DNA of 64,000 bases from Cyanobium sp. ATX 6F1 (GCF_024346315.1 NZ_JAGQCS010000011.1:1-64000); one strand, 5' to 3'; numbered from the stretch's first letter, positions 7,645-16,620 are shown. The notes: a model not told the origin generated them from the letters alone. Translations and numbers: made by a program.

Positions 7645-9195
7645 TCAGTCGGGCCGCCAGAGGCTCTGGCGTTGGTAGTCGGTCAGCACCGGGCGGCTCA
7701 GCCGGTTGGGCTGCACCGATTGACCGGGTCCCGGCCGTAGATCCCGGGGCAGCTCGAACAGCCTGGCCAACTGGGTGCGATCGATCCAGCGGCCCTCAAA
7801 GGGCAGCGCGCCCGCGGCCAGCGTCCGCCCAGGCCGGTGGGCGAGCACAAACCCCCAGGGGCCGAAGCTGGGCACATCGACGCTGTAGGGCAGGGTCTCG
7901 AGATCCAACACCGCAAAGGTGGCCTGAATCGAGGCCAGCACCTTCGGTGTGAAGAAGGGGGTCGAGGCCTGGGTCACCACCAGACCATCGGCCGCGAGCT
8001 GACGGAGCAGAAGGCCGTAGAACCCCACGCTGTAGAGCCGGGCCAGGGGAGAGGTGGTGGGATCCGGGAAATCGGCAATGACCACGTCGTAGGGGCCGGG
8101 CAGGTCTCGCACCAGGGCGAAGGCATCGCCGATGTGAATGTGCACGCGCCGATCATCGAGGCTGCCGCGGTTCAGCTGGCGCAGGAACGATTGCTTCCGG
8201 GCCAGCCGAAGCATCGCCGGATCCAGTTCCACCAGATCAACCCGCTGCACCCCGGGCCAGCGGAGCAGTTCCCGAAGGGCCAGGCCATCCCCCGCCCCGA
8301 GCAGCAGCACCCGCCGCGCCCGGCCATGGAGGGCCATCGCCGGGTGCACCAGGGCCTCGTGGTAGCGGTATTCATCGAGACTGGAGAACTGCAGGTTGCC
8401 GTCCAGGAAGAGACGCAGGTCATCCCGCCGTCGGGTCAGCACGATTCGCTGGAAGCGGGTCTGCAAGCGACCGATCACCGGATCGTCGTAGAGGCGGTCT
8501 TCGATGCGATCGCCCAGGGGCGCCACCACCAGGGCGGCCACCCCCACCAAGGGAACCAGGGCGCTCACCGGCCAGCGCCAGCGCCGCAGCTGGGGAAATC
8601 CCCAGCACAGGGCCCCACCGGAGAGCAAGGGCACCACCGCCAGCAAGGCCGCCGTGGGCAGCAGCCCCAGGGAGGGCAGCAACAGCAGGGGGAAGGCCAG
8701 GGACCCCACCAGTGCACCGAGATAATCGAGGGCGAGCACCCGCGCGAGGGCGGTGCGCAGCTGCTCCTGTCCCTCCAGCATGCGGGTCAGAATCGGCAGC
8801 TCCATGCCCCCCAGCACACCCACCAGCAGGGTGAGCACCACCAAGCCCAGCCAGAGGGGACCATCGGCGGCGAACAGGGAGAAAAGCGCCAGCGGGCCGA
8901 GCAGGCAGAAGGGACTCAGGCACAGCTCAATGACCACGAAGCTGCGCAGCAGCGGCCCCTGGGGCCGAGGGCCCATCGCCACAAACTGGCTCAACCAGGC
9001 CCCCAGACCCATCGCCGCCAGGAAGGTGCCCACCACCACCCCGGTGGCCAGGGCGGCATCGCCGGCCAGGTAGCTGGCCTGCGTCACCAGCAGCAGCTCC
9101 AGCACCAGCCCAACGATGGAGGAGATCGCCGCACTGGCCAGGAGCAGACGGACCTGCAACGGCGTGAGCGGCGTGAGCGACGCTCGCTGACTCAC
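7645..9195 (-). CDS. Membrane-embedded polyamine aminopropyltransferase-like protein
   Basis: About 516 residues starting at a GTG at 9195 (VSQRASLTPLTPL), whose bases overlap the stop of the upstream gene; a longer reading to 9234 would overlap that gene further. The first ~200 residues hold about seven membrane helices. The C-terminal half is a spermidine-synthase-like Rossmann domain with a SAM-type loop (VLLLGAGDGLALRELL), VDLVELDPAM, and the catalytic-region motif DVVIADFPDPTT. Substrate unknown; soluble spermidine synthase would use putrescine and decarboxylated SAM. It sits between DUF4178 and small membrane genes in one leftward operon. Confidence 0.88.
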   Translation of the reverse strand: MSQRASLTPLTPLQVRLLLASAAISSIVGLVLELLLVTQASYLAGDAALATGVVVGTFLAAMGLGAWLSQFVAMGPRPQGPLLRSFVVIELCLSPFCLLGPLALFSLFAADGPLWLGLVVLTLLVGVLGGMELPILTRMLEGQEQLRTALARVLALDYLGALVGSLAFPLLLLPSLGLLPTAALLAVVPLLSGGALCWGFPQLRRWRWPVSALVPLVGVAALVVAPLGDRIEDRLYDDPVIGRLQTRFQRIVLTRRRDDLRLFLDGNLQFSSLDEYRYHEALVHPAMALHGRARRVLLLGAGDGLALRELLRWPGVQRVDLVELDPAMLRLARKQSFLRQLNRGSLDDRRVHIHIGDAFALVRDLPGPYDVVIADFPDPTTSPLARLYSVGFYGLLLRQLAADGLVVTQASTPFFTPKVLASIQATFAVLDLETLPYSVDVPSFGPWGFVLAHRPGRTLAAGALPFEGRWIDRTQLARLFELPRDLRPGPGQSVQPNRLSRPVLTDYQRQSLWRPD

Positions 9196-9422
9196 TTGGC
9201 GCCGCCCGGACCACGGCCCTGGAAGCCAGCCCAATCGCGGCTGGGCGTGGCCGGGCGCCAGCGGCCTGACGTGTAGGTGCCGCGATGGCTGACGCCACCG
9301 GAGTCGGAGGCGGTGGGGGGGCCGTCCTGTCCGAGCCGGTAGAGGAGGGGGCGGGTGATCGCCAACCCCGTGCCCACCAGCACCGCCGTCACCACCAGGG
9401 CGAGCATCAGCTGACGTTCCAT
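9192..9422 (-). CDS. Small membrane-anchored protein of the aminopropyltransferase cluster
   Basis: 76 residues with one hydrophobic N-terminal helix (LMLALVVTAVLVGTGLAI) and a short basic, glycine- and proline-rich tail. The ATG at 9422 overlaps the stop of the upstream gene (TGATG) and its own stop overlaps the GTG of the next, so translation is tightly coupled. No family is recognised; position suggests an accessory role for the membrane complex of the cluster. Confidence 0.65.
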   Translation of the reverse strand: MERQLMLALVVTAVLVGTGLAITRPLLYRLGQDGPPTASDSGGVSHRGTYTSGRWRPATPSRDWAGFQGRGPGGAK

Positions 9423-10465
9423 CAAGGCTCAGGCAGGGCGCTGGCGAGTGGGGTGGTCGGCAGCGGCGCGAGGGCGCTGACGTTGATGGGCCACGGTGTC
9501 ACCACCCCATCCTCCACGAGCAGATCCAGCCATTCCAGCTCCAGGCCACCCCCTGCCAACGTCGGCGGCAGCTCGACACGAACGCGAACGCTGCGGGGCT
9601 CATCCAGCCGCAGGTGCCACCGGGCGGACACCGTCCAGCACGCGTCGTCAGAGCCCTCAACGTGGCGAAGCTTGAGCGGCTGGCGCTCCTGCAACAGCGC
9701 TCTGCCGAGGGCATCGGTGAGGCGCAGCTCCAGGGTCAGACCATCGGGGGGAGCACCGGTGCCGGCCGGGTGATGAGAAGGCTCTTCGTAGCGGGCCTCC
9801 ACCCGCAGCCGCAACAACCCCGGCCCCCCCAGGATCAGTCGCTCAGACCCTGTCGCCTCGTCGAAGCGGCGATGGAAGCGCAGGCGGCAGTCGCCGTAGA
9901 CCGCCCTCCAGAGCATCACAACCAGCACGGCAGCCACCAGCGCCGTGATCAACAACAAGGGGCGATCGACGCTGTGGTTCTCGACGCTGAGGCGAATCAG
10001 CAAGGGATCAGACAGCGGCACTCCGGCCACACCCAGCAGGTCCTGGTTCTGCAGCCGCAAGCGGTAGGAGCCGCCCACACGCGGCCGCAGGTTCAAGGTG
10101 AGCGCGTCGTCCTGTTCGTCGTAGGTGCCGCTCTCCCCCTCCTCGCTCCAGGTGCCCAGCTCCCGCCAGCCTTCCTTGCTGAGCTGGAGCACGGGTTGGC
10201 CGGCCGCATCGAGCAGATCCACATCCAGCAGCAGGCTGCTGTTCGGCGGCAGCTCGGCCCGCAGATCAAGGCGCGGACTGCCCAACCAACCGTCCTGGAG
10301 ATGGAACGGCTGACTCTCCACGGGCCCATCGCCAACGAGCGAAAGCATCTGCCGCTCCCGGGGCAGCAGCAGCGTCAGCAGCAGCACAAGTAAGGGCAGA
10401 AGAGGAAGGAGCGCGGCCAGCAGGGGCCAGCGCACCACGGCGAATCGCTGGACGGGCGGTGCCAT
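9422..10465 (-). CDS. Two-helix membrane protein with beta-rich domains
   Basis: 347 residues. A strongly hydrophobic helix at about 10-34 is followed by a beta-rich outer region of about 130 residues (SYRLRLQNQDLL and similar), a second helix near 170-190 (LLLITALVAAVLVVMLW), and a C-terminal region rich in beta strands and arginine. It is the first gene of the leftward cluster and overlaps the next by one base. The topology suggests an envelope sensor or structural partner of the aminopropyltransferase-like protein. No named family is recognised. Confidence 0.7.
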   Translation of the reverse strand: MAPPVQRFAVVRWPLLAALLPLLPLLVLLLTLLLPRERQMLSLVGDGPVESQPFHLQDGWLGSPRLDLRAELPPNSSLLLDVDLLDAAGQPVLQLSKEGWRELGTWSEEGESGTYDEQDDALTLNLRPRVGGSYRLRLQNQDLLGVAGVPLSDPLLIRLSVENHSVDRPLLLITALVAAVLVVMLWRAVYGDCRLRFHRRFDEATGSERLILGGPGLLRLRVEARYEEPSHHPAGTGAPPDGLTLELRLTDALGRALLQERQPLKLRHVEGSDDACWTVSARWHLRLDEPRSVRVRVELPPTLAGGGLELEWLDLLVEDGVVTPWPINVSALAPLPTTPLASALPEP

Positions 10466-10576
10466 CGTGCTCTCCGAGCCCGGGTCTCGAGGCGCCCGGA
10501 ACTCCTTCTGGGTACCCTACGGGCGCACTGACCATCCTGGCCCCCGACGACCGGTGCCGCCTCCCACCTGAAGCCG

Positions 10577-10786
10577 ATGCCCCGACCCCTCCTTCAGCTC
10601 CTGTTCACCGTGGGCTGGACCTTGGTGGGCGTGATGCTCATCTATGCCGGCACCGTTCTCTTTGATCGCCTGGCGCCGATCGACTACCGGGCCGAAATCC
10701 GCAAAGGCAATGTGGCCGCCGGGCTGGTGCTGTCGGCCGTGATCCTGGCGGTGGCCGCCGTGGTCGTAACCATTCTCGCCACCTAA
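10577..10786 (+). CDS. DUF350 (YjfL-like) membrane protein
   Basis: 69 residues with two membrane helices separated by the motif APIDYRAEIRKGNVAAGLVLSA, which is the hallmark of the DUF350 family: a polar loop with an IxKGN-type sequence followed by a small-residue helix. It diverges from the membrane cluster to the left, and DUF350 proteins are known companions of DUF4178 and spermidine-synthase-like membrane proteins. Its stop overlaps the convergent stop of the GH57 gene by two bases. ATG at 10577. Confidence 0.85.
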   Translation: MPRPLLQLLFTVGWTLVGVMLIYAGTVLFDRLAPIDYRAEIRKGNVAAGLVLSAVILAVAAVVVTILAT

Positions 10787-12243
10787 CCGATCACCGCCTC
10801 ACCGCGCCGGTGGATCGCGTTGGCGTAGTCGGTCCAGGCGCCCTGGCCCCAATAGCGGAAGCAACTGGTTTCCAGCAGCAGCAGGTGGAGCAGCGCCTCT
10901 AGATAGGGCGCGGTTTTGGTGATGGCGGGATCCTGCGCCACCAGGGGGTCAAACACCTGGTGGAAACGGGCACTGAGGCGATTCATCGGCTCCAGCACGT
11001 TGCCGTAGCCCTCCACCCAGCTGAGGTTGTTGGTCCAGGACGCTCCCGCCATCGAGAACTGGGGATCGTTGGCCTGGAGTGCGGCGATCGCCGCTGCGGT
11101 GGATTCCGGCGTGGGGTGACTGCCCGTGAGTTGCCAGAGCTTGTGTTGTTGGACCGCCTGGATTTTCGGGTAATCATCTGGGCTGACACCGGCGGCCTCC
11201 AGCAACTCCAGATACTCGGTGCCATTGATCGCCACCGTTCTTGAATCCGTTCCCGATTCGCTCCCCTGGGCGGCAATTTTCTGATGGGCCTGGATGAAGG
11301 CAGAGGGGAATTCGTTCATCATCACGCCGCCATTTTCACCGTCGGCAATCTGCGACACGAGCGAAGGAATCGATCGTCCCCCCAGCTCTTGCCGCCCCAG
11401 GCCCAGGGCTTCATAGCAGGGCTGCATCTGGCCCACCAGCTTGGTATCGGAGCCCTGGGTTTTGATCAAGGCCGTGATGGACACCGTTTCGCCGCTGGAG
11501 TTGCGCACCACGAGTTGGTTGGGGCCGTATTTCTGCGCCTGGCTGAGGCTGGAGCCATCAAGGTTCTCCACGCTGTGCTCCTGCACCAGCAGCCACCGGT
11601 AGCCGCACTCCCGCAGGGCCTTGATGAATTCATAGAGGGTGTCGGGGTGGTTGGGGAGCGCCATTTCAGGCGGTGAGAATCCCTTCACCCGTTGCAACGC
11701 CTCAGGGCCGAAGAGGGCCGAGAAATGGTGTTGCCAGGCCAGGATCTGCAGCTTGAGGTCGGGGATGGGCGTGGAGGGGGCCACCGCATGGCTCCAGAAG
11801 GTGCCGAGCCATTCCACGTGGGGCTGAAGGCTGGGATCGCAGGCGAGAAACTTGAGGGCATCGAGAATGTCGACGCGGCCCATCTGCTCAAAGCCCCAGA
11901 GCAAATTGCCCGAATAATCCAACATGATCCGAGGGTTGCAGCCGCCCTGAATCAGCTGGGGGAGGATTTCCGCGAGGCGCTTGTAGCAGTGGGCAAAGGC
12001 TTCGGCGTTGTGGTTATCGCCCTCGCCGGGGTGCTCGAACATGTACTGGAGATGGGAGATCAACTCGCCATGGGCCCCGGCAGGAATCGTCGGCTGGTGC
12101 ATGTGCAGGGCACAGGCGAAGCCGGAGCGGATCTGCCCCAGCTTGAGCGTGGTGCGCGGCAGAAAAACGGGGCCGGCCTGCTGCATCAGGGCGAGGAGTT
12201 CGGCTTCACGGCCGGCGATCGGCGGCAGGGCTGAGTCGGTCAT
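10783..12243 (-). CDS. Glycoside hydrolase family 57 protein
   Basis: 486 residues. The N-terminus has the GH57 conserved region (CALHMHQPTIPAGAHGELISHLQYM), followed by further family-like stretches (MLDYSGNLLWGFEQMG; WLGTFWSHAVAPSTPIPDLKLQI). GH57 enzymes are alpha-amylases, amylopullulanases or glucan branching enzymes acting on glycogen; this one lacks any signal peptide, so a cytoplasmic role in glycogen metabolism is likely. The exact reaction cannot be told from sequence. It is shorter than typical branching enzymes of the family. Gene convergent with the DUF350 gene. Confidence 0.82.
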   Translation of the reverse strand: MTDSALPPIAGREAELLALMQQAGPVFLPRTTLKLGQIRSGFACALHMHQPTIPAGAHGELISHLQYMFEHPGEGDNHNAEAFAHCYKRLAEILPQLIQGGCNPRIMLDYSGNLLWGFEQMGRVDILDALKFLACDPSLQPHVEWLGTFWSHAVAPSTPIPDLKLQILAWQHHFSALFGPEALQRVKGFSPPEMALPNHPDTLYEFIKALRECGYRWLLVQEHSVENLDGSSLSQAQKYGPNQLVVRNSSGETVSITALIKTQGSDTKLVGQMQPCYEALGLGRQELGGRSIPSLVSQIADGENGGVMMNEFPSAFIQAHQKIAAQGSESGTDSRTVAINGTEYLELLEAAGVSPDDYPKIQAVQQHKLWQLTGSHPTPESTAAAIAALQANDPQFSMAGASWTNNLSWVEGYGNVLEPMNRLSARFHQVFDPLVAQDPAITKTAPYLEALLHLLLLETSCFRYWGQGAWTDYANAIHRRGEAVIG

Positions 12244-12397
12244 GGCAATGGTGTCGCGCCGGCGCGATCAAGGGGGAGGGGTCCATCCGCCGCCATCATC
12301 GCGGCGTCACAGCCCAGGCCTGGCGGCAGAACTCCGGGCCGGCTGCCAGGCCAGCGGCGCTCCCCTCTTAGCGTTTGGTCAGTTGCTGCCGTCCAAG

Positions 12398-12658
12398 GTG
12401 CAGAAGCCACCCCTCCTCCTGGCCGCTGCGGTTCTGGCCCTTCCGCTGCTGATCCCTGACCCAGCACTGGCGCAGAAGCGGATCCCCAAACTTCCGGGGT
12501 ATGACCAGTGTCCGCTTGGGTATGTCAATGACCTCAAGCAGCATTGCAACTCACCCATCTACTACGAGGTGAAGCCCACCTACGGAAAGCCCTGTGACTC
12601 GGGATGGATGAACATCGGGGCGGGTTACTGCAAGAAGAAGACGCTGGGAATCTTCTGA
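12398..12658 (+). CDS. Small secreted cysteine-containing protein
   Basis: About 86 residues from a GTG at 12398 (a TTG at 12383 is an alternative). It has a clear signal peptide, VQKPPLLLAAAVLALPLLI ending in DPALAQ, with cleavage likely after the alanine before QKRIP. The mature part, about 60 residues, has four cysteines (GYDQCPLGY, QHCNSPIYY, KPCDSGW, GYCKKK), so two disulphides are likely. It is divergent from GH57. Function unknown. Confidence 0.65.
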   Translation: MQKPPLLLAAAVLALPLLIPDPALAQKRIPKLPGYDQCPLGYVNDLKQHCNSPIYYEVKPTYGKPCDSGWMNIGAGYCKKKTLGIF

Positions 12659-12769
12659 TCTCACAGAATCTGGGACCGCACACGCATCAACGGTCAGGCC
12701 CCGCAAGACCTCAGGGTGGAGGTGATCGGGCATCATCAGGGAGACTGGAGCGCTCGGCGGATGATCCCG

Positions 12770-13200
12770 ATGCGGTACACGCTGGTTGCGGCGGCCCTGC
12801 TCCTGCCCCTGCTGGCCGGATGCGACAGCGTCTGGCGCTGGACAACCCAGCCCTTCCGCCTGAGCTGCAGCCTCGACTCCGCATCACCCACGATCTTCCG
12901 CATCGACCCCCGTAGTCAGCAGGTGCAGGAGCTGGATCCGAAAACCGGCGAGGTGACGCGCACCGTCACCACCAATGAACCGCCACCCAAACTGGGTGGC
13001 GGTTCATCGATGACAGCACGGTGACGATCACGCCGCGGCAGATCAGCTGGGAGACCCGCATGTACCGGCCCCAGTGGGTGCGGGACAGCCGGTCGATCGA
13101 TCTCACCACCCTGCGCTACACCTCGGAATCGAGCGTGCAGGTCGATATGGGCCCGGAGATGAGCCAGGAGACCCGCACGGGACGCTGCCGCAGGATCTAA
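12770..13200 (+). pseudogene. Lipoprotein gene frameshifted at a 31-bp hairpin
   Basis: Begins with a lipoprotein signal, MRYTLVAAALLLPLLAGCDS, then FRIDPRSQQVQELDPKTGEVTRTVTTN, and stops at 13024. In a different frame the sequence continues without interruption as DDSTVTITPRQISWETRM, then RSIDLTTLRYTSESS, to a stop at 13200. The change of frame coincides with a perfect hairpin at 12976-13006. Either an inserted palindrome has split the gene, or the reading is restored by frameshifting or is a sequencing artefact. The product would be an outer or inner membrane lipoprotein of about 140 residues. Confidence 0.65.
12976..13006. repeat. Perfect 13-bp inverted repeat (hairpin) within the lipoprotein gene
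   Basis: TGAACCGCCACCC at 12976-12988 and its exact complement GGGTGGCGGTTCA at 12994-13006, with a 5-base loop. No second copy was seen in the window. Confidence 0.8.
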
Positions 13201-13541
13201 CGACGGAACTCCGGCCGGTCCTCCTCACAGGTCACCAGCAGCAGGGTGTCGTCGAGAGCGGTTTCGGTGTGGGTGTCGCCCGGCTCCACGAAGTAGTAGC
13301 CGCCGGCAGTGATGGTGTGTTTATCGTCGCCATCGGCCTGCACCCGCATCGCTCCACGCACCACAAACACCTGGCACCAGAAGGCATGGTGATGGCGTGG
13401 AATCGTCAGGCCCTGCGGCAGGCGGTAGAGGCCTGATTCCACGTTGTGGTCGCCTTCCCACAGACGGCAGGCCTGCATCGGGACCCCCCGCACATCGATC
13501 GGCTGCCACTGCTGCTCGTGGGTGGGGAGGTAGCGGGTCAT
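13197..13541 (-). CDS. Cupin-domain protein
   Basis: 114 residues from the ATG at 13541; the open frame continues upstream but only as a shadow of the next gene. A single cupin: PQGLTIPRHHHAFWCQVFVVRGAMRV gives the first metal motif with clustered histidines, and GGYYFVEPGDTHTETALDDTLLL gives the second with another histidine. Likely a small metal-binding beta-barrel; substrate unknown. Its stop overlaps the end of the convergent lipoprotein gene. Confidence 0.75.
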   Translation of the reverse strand: MTRYLPTHEQQWQPIDVRGVPMQACRLWEGDHNVESGLYRLPQGLTIPRHHHAFWCQVFVVRGAMRVQADGDDKHTITAGGYYFVEPGDTHTETALDDTLLLVTCEEDRPEFRR

Positions 13542-13618
13542 CGGTGATCGGCTGCGCTGAACCGTGAGTGAACTCTGCCGCAACACCCCTGTCAGCAGCC
13601 AGGCAACGGCCGAGTCGT

Positions 13619-14143
13619 TCAGAAGGAGTCTTCCGTCTGGCCGGCGAAGCGGCCGGCGTAGCTCTCGCTGCCCTGCAGGAGCTGGAACACGAACTGGCAG
13701 ATCGCGGTGCCGGGAACCACGGCCAGGGGTGCTGGGCCGAAGTTGCTCATCTCGAGCACCTGCTGGCTGTCGATCCCCGGCCCCATGAAGGGGGCGCTGA
13801 TGTGCACCATCAGGCCCAACCGCGCGAAACGGCTGCGACCCTCCAGCCAGCCGCACAGCCCGGGGCCCAGGCGCAGGCGCTCGCGGGTGATGCCGAGCAC
13901 CGTTTCGCCGGGCATGATCAGGATGTGCCCGCCCTTGGGCACCTCGATCTTCTCGGTGAGCTGCCGGTAGTCGGTGTGCTCACGCACCTCGATCACCGCG
14001 TGGACCTTGCGGAACACGCGAAAGGAGGGGGCGAGGGTGAGGTCGAGCGAGGCAGGGCCCAGCCGCTCGGGATCGAAGGGCGTGACCGTGATGGCGCCCT
14101 GCTCGATCGCCTGAAGGATCGCCTCTCTGCCGAGAACGGCCAT
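13619..14143 (-). CDS. dcd: dCTP deaminase
   Basis: 174 residues, close to the usual length for the family. dCTP deaminase converts dCTP to dUTP and ammonia for thymidylate synthesis. Visible family motifs are the start region LGPASLDLTLAPSFRVF, the arginine-rich LEGRSRFARLGLMVHISA and the catalytic glutamate region QQVLEMSNFGPAPLAV near residue 133, then PGTAICQFVF. The enzyme acts as a trimer in the cytoplasm. ATG at 14143. Confidence 0.9.
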   Translation of the reverse strand: MAVLGREAILQAIEQGAITVTPFDPERLGPASLDLTLAPSFRVFRKVHAVIEVREHTDYRQLTEKIEVPKGGHILIMPGETVLGITRERLRLGPGLCGWLEGRSRFARLGLMVHISAPFMGPGIDSQQVLEMSNFGPAPLAVVPGTAICQFVFQLLQGSESYAGRFAGQTEDSF

Positions 14144-14226
14144 GGATGTCCTTTGGGGTGGGCGGTTGTGGATTGTCTCAGGCGGCCGATCGGGTGCCGC
14201 TCGCAGAAGGCCTGGGCGGGGAGGAT

Positions 14227-15147
14227 TCAGCCAGGAGGCGCTGCGGATCCTGTGGCGTCAGCAGTGTCATCGGCAGGCAGGCCTGAACGCCTGGGCGGGT
14301 TGAGGTTCTGCAGCAGGGGCAGCGGGCCCAGTTGCTCAAGCCGGAAGTTGGCGCCATAGCTGGGGGTGGGCCGCTGGGAGAAGAACCGCGCCCGGGGTTG
14401 CCGCCCCAGCCCTCGGCTCAAGACGGCACCGGCGGCGGAGGCGCGGCTGCGCAGGCGCAGGGTGGCGAGCACCAGCTGCTGCAGCAAGCCCGGCGCCACG
14501 GGCCAGCCCAGGCTGCCCGCCGTCTGGCGATCGAGCAGGCCGGTCAGCACCCGTTGCAGCGCCGGCCGTAGGGGGGCGGGCCAGTCGGCCAGCAGCATGG
14601 CCAGGGTGGCGTCGGCGACGCGGCGGTTGCTGGGGGCCAGAGCGAATACCTCCCGTTCCACCTGCTCGTTGAGCGCCATCAGCTCCACCAGGCTGCCCGG
14701 GATGGCGCTGATCCCCATCCGCTGCCCCACCGCCTGCCAGAAGCGGAACAGGTGCTCCTGCTCCAGGTCGTTGAGGCCCCGCCAGCCGTAACGACTCAGC
14801 CAGCGGATCGGCTCGGCCACGAACGTAGAGAGCACGTAGAGGAAGTCGTCGTTGCCGATGGCGTAGTGGCCGTGGATGTGGTTCATGCGCTCGATCACCG
14901 CCGCACCCGCCTCGCTGTCGACCCCATGACGCAGCAGTTCGGCCACCATCAGGCCGGTGTCGTCGTAGCGCTTGCGCGGCCGCTGGGCGAACTCACCGGT
15001 GCGATCCAGCAGAGCAGAGATCGAGGGCACGCAGAAGGTCTTGAGCAGGGCCAGCTCAAGGGAGCGGGTGAGATCCCAGGGGAACACCACGCCGGCGAGC
15101 TGGTGGCAGGTGGCTTCGGCCTCCTGCAGCGGGCTGGGATCGCTCAT
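14227..15147 (-). CDS. MpaB/DUF2236-type oxygenase family protein
   Basis: 306 residues from the ATG at 15147 (MSDPSPLQEAEATC); the longer open frame upstream has no protein-like character. The pattern resembles MpaB/latex-clearing-protein type oxygenases: FAQRPRKRYDDTGLMVAELLRHG, ERMNHIHGHYAIGNDDFLYVLSTFVAEPIRW with the family's conserved histidines and the DFLYVL motif. Such proteins bind a haem-like or iron cofactor; substrate here unknown. Stop at 14227, about 80 bases before the dcd start. Confidence 0.75.
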   Translation of the reverse strand: MSDPSPLQEAEATCHQLAGVVFPWDLTRSLELALLKTFCVPSISALLDRTGEFAQRPRKRYDDTGLMVAELLRHGVDSEAGAAVIERMNHIHGHYAIGNDDFLYVLSTFVAEPIRWLSRYGWRGLNDLEQEHLFRFWQAVGQRMGISAIPGSLVELMALNEQVEREVFALAPSNRRVADATLAMLLADWPAPLRPALQRVLTGLLDRQTAGSLGWPVAPGLLQQLVLATLRLRSRASAAGAVLSRGLGRQPRARFFSQRPTPSYGANFRLEQLGPLPLLQNLNPPRRSGLPADDTADATGSAAPPG

Positions 15148-15349
15148 GGCTCCAGGGGATCGGTCTGCCTGTTCGAAACAAGAAGGGACCATCGCTGGAA
15201 ACCCTATGGCGCCCGCGAAGGAAGTGGGCGCACATCCACGGCCGCAGGACGAGCGCATCAAGGATCCGTTCGGTTGCCCTACATCGGGTCACGACCACCA
15301 CCGGCAGATCGGGTGGCACAACCCCGTGCTGGCAAAGGCCGAGGAATCG

Positions 15350-15913
15350 CATGGTGGGCCGGGTGCTCACCGGCAACGGCATCACCGCCTACGGCAACGG
15401 CGCCTACCTCCTGATCGGCGGCGACGACCTGAGCGACACCGAGCGCGACGAGCTGCTGCAGCTGTGCCGCCAGCGCCTCGATGCCTTCCGTGCCCAGCGT
15501 GGCGAAGAGGTGGCTTGTTTGCCTTTCAGAAGCCTTCGGCTTCGGCCACCGCTTGCCGATCAGTGGCTCCATCAAGGTCCGCGTGCTCACCCGCACCATG
15601 GCCGTTGCGAATGCTGCGGCACGGGCTGTTGCTCAGCCAATCCCGCACCAGTGCGCCCTGGAGGTGGTTCACATCATCCCCAGAAATACTCAAAGCAATG
15701 CCGGCAAACGGGACACGGATCGCTCCGACTTTCGCGGACTCCTCGTCAACTACCAGATCAGGCAGGAGGACAGCCGCCGGATGCTGCTGGAGAACGAACT
15801 GGCGCTCTGCATCGCCGATGCCTATCCGGTGAGCGAAGGGCACAGCCTGGTGATCCCCCGGCGCCATGGGGCCGACGGGCTGGAGTTGCACCAGCCGGAG
15901 TGGAATGCGATGG
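15350..15913 (+). pseudogene. Truncated and frameshifted copy of the HNH-HIT gene (copy 1)
   Basis: Homologous to 20050-20695 of the longer copy. It starts at MVGRVLTGNGITAYGNGAY and includes RDELLQLCRQRLDAFRAQRGEE, then changes frame to HQCALEVVHIIPRNT and GRDTDRS-like sequence, then the start of a HIT-like domain (LCIADAYPVSEGHSLVIPRRH). A stretch after IIPRN is deleted, an inverted short repeat is inserted near 15527, and the copy ends abruptly at 15913, two bases before the VapC stop. It lacks the N-terminus and the HIT active site, so it is not functional. Confidence 0.8.
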
Positions 15914-15915
15914 GC

Positions 15916-16332
15916 TCAGCTCTCCAGGTAACGCTCCACCGTGTTGGTGGTCCAGGTTGCGATGCCGATGCCGAAGAAGTCCTGATCCTCCGTCCAGATG
16001 GCGCATTCCAATGGCAACGCCAGCGCCAGGGCAGGCCAGTCATCCTTGTCACGGATCCTCACCAAGGCCTCCTCCTTGGCCGACCCGAGCACGCTGTTTT
16101 CCACAACCTGGACCATCAACAGCAGGCTGAGCAAAGCCTCAGCGCAGACCTCTGCATTGAGTCCTCTCTTCCTGGCGAGATCACTCACGTAGGCGGTCGC
16201 CTCGGCCACGTTGGCTTCAGCGACAAAGAAGTCCACTTGATCGGCGTAATGGGCGATGAGCGCGCGCACCCGAAGGCCGAGACAACCGCGAATGAGGATG
16301 TTCGCGTCCAGGACCAGACGCTTGCGCTCCAC
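15916..16332 (-). CDS. PIN-domain toxin (VapC-like)
   Basis: 138 residues: MERKRLVLDANILIRGCLG at the N-terminus with the first PIN aspartate (D9), a glutamate in VAEANVAEAT near 40, and the C-terminal acidic cluster CAIWTEDQDFFG near 115. An RNA-cleaving toxin of the VapC class. It lies two bases downstream of its antitoxin and its end abuts a truncated HNH-HIT copy. The gene appears intact. Confidence 0.87.
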   Translation of the reverse strand: MERKRLVLDANILIRGCLGLRVRALIAHYADQVDFFVAEANVAEATAYVSDLARKRGLNAEVCAEALLSLLLMVQVVENSVLGSAKEEALVRIRDKDDWPALALALPLECAIWTEDQDFFGIGIATWTTNTVERYLES

Positions 16333-16334
16333 CC

Positions 16335-16604
16335 TCAGGCCGACGGTTGCTCAGGGCGGCCTTGCCGCCAGGCCTTGAAGTCGGCACTGAGCTCGTCTTC
16401 GCTCAAACCGAGACGCTCCAGTTCAGCCTGCATCAGCCGGCCAGCCTCCAACACCTTGTCCCGATCACTCAGGTTGCCCTGCTGGGGCAAGGGCACGTAG
16501 AGGCCAATGGTGCGGCCATGGCGGGTCACCTCAATCGGCGTGGACGATTCCAGATGGGAGGCCAGCCTGGACCTGAGTTCACGGATGCCAATACGGGTCG
16601 TCAC
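16335..16604 (-). CDS. Phd/YefM-type antitoxin of VapBC
   Basis: 89 residues from a GTG at 16604 (VTTRIGIRELRSRL). The start is chosen because a strong Shine-Dalgarno (GGGAGGAAGG) lies a few bases upstream and because the conserved Phd fold begins here; the open frame extends to 16661 across the operator. The central strand VTRHGRTIGLYVPL is typical for Phd/YefM folds, and the acidic C-terminus (ELERLGLSEDELSADFK) would bind the PIN toxin. Confidence 0.83.
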   Translation of the reverse strand: MTTRIGIRELRSRLASHLESSTPIEVTRHGRTIGLYVPLPQQGNLSDRDKVLEAGRLMQAELERLGLSEDELSADFKAWRQGRPEQPSA

Positions 16605-16620
16605 GCCTTCCTCCCGCCAA

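Noticed and set aside
7837-9276. A 479-codon frame on the plus strand opposite the aminopropyltransferase
   Set aside because: Gln/Gly/His-rich shadow sequence; the minus strand has membrane helices and a SAM loop.
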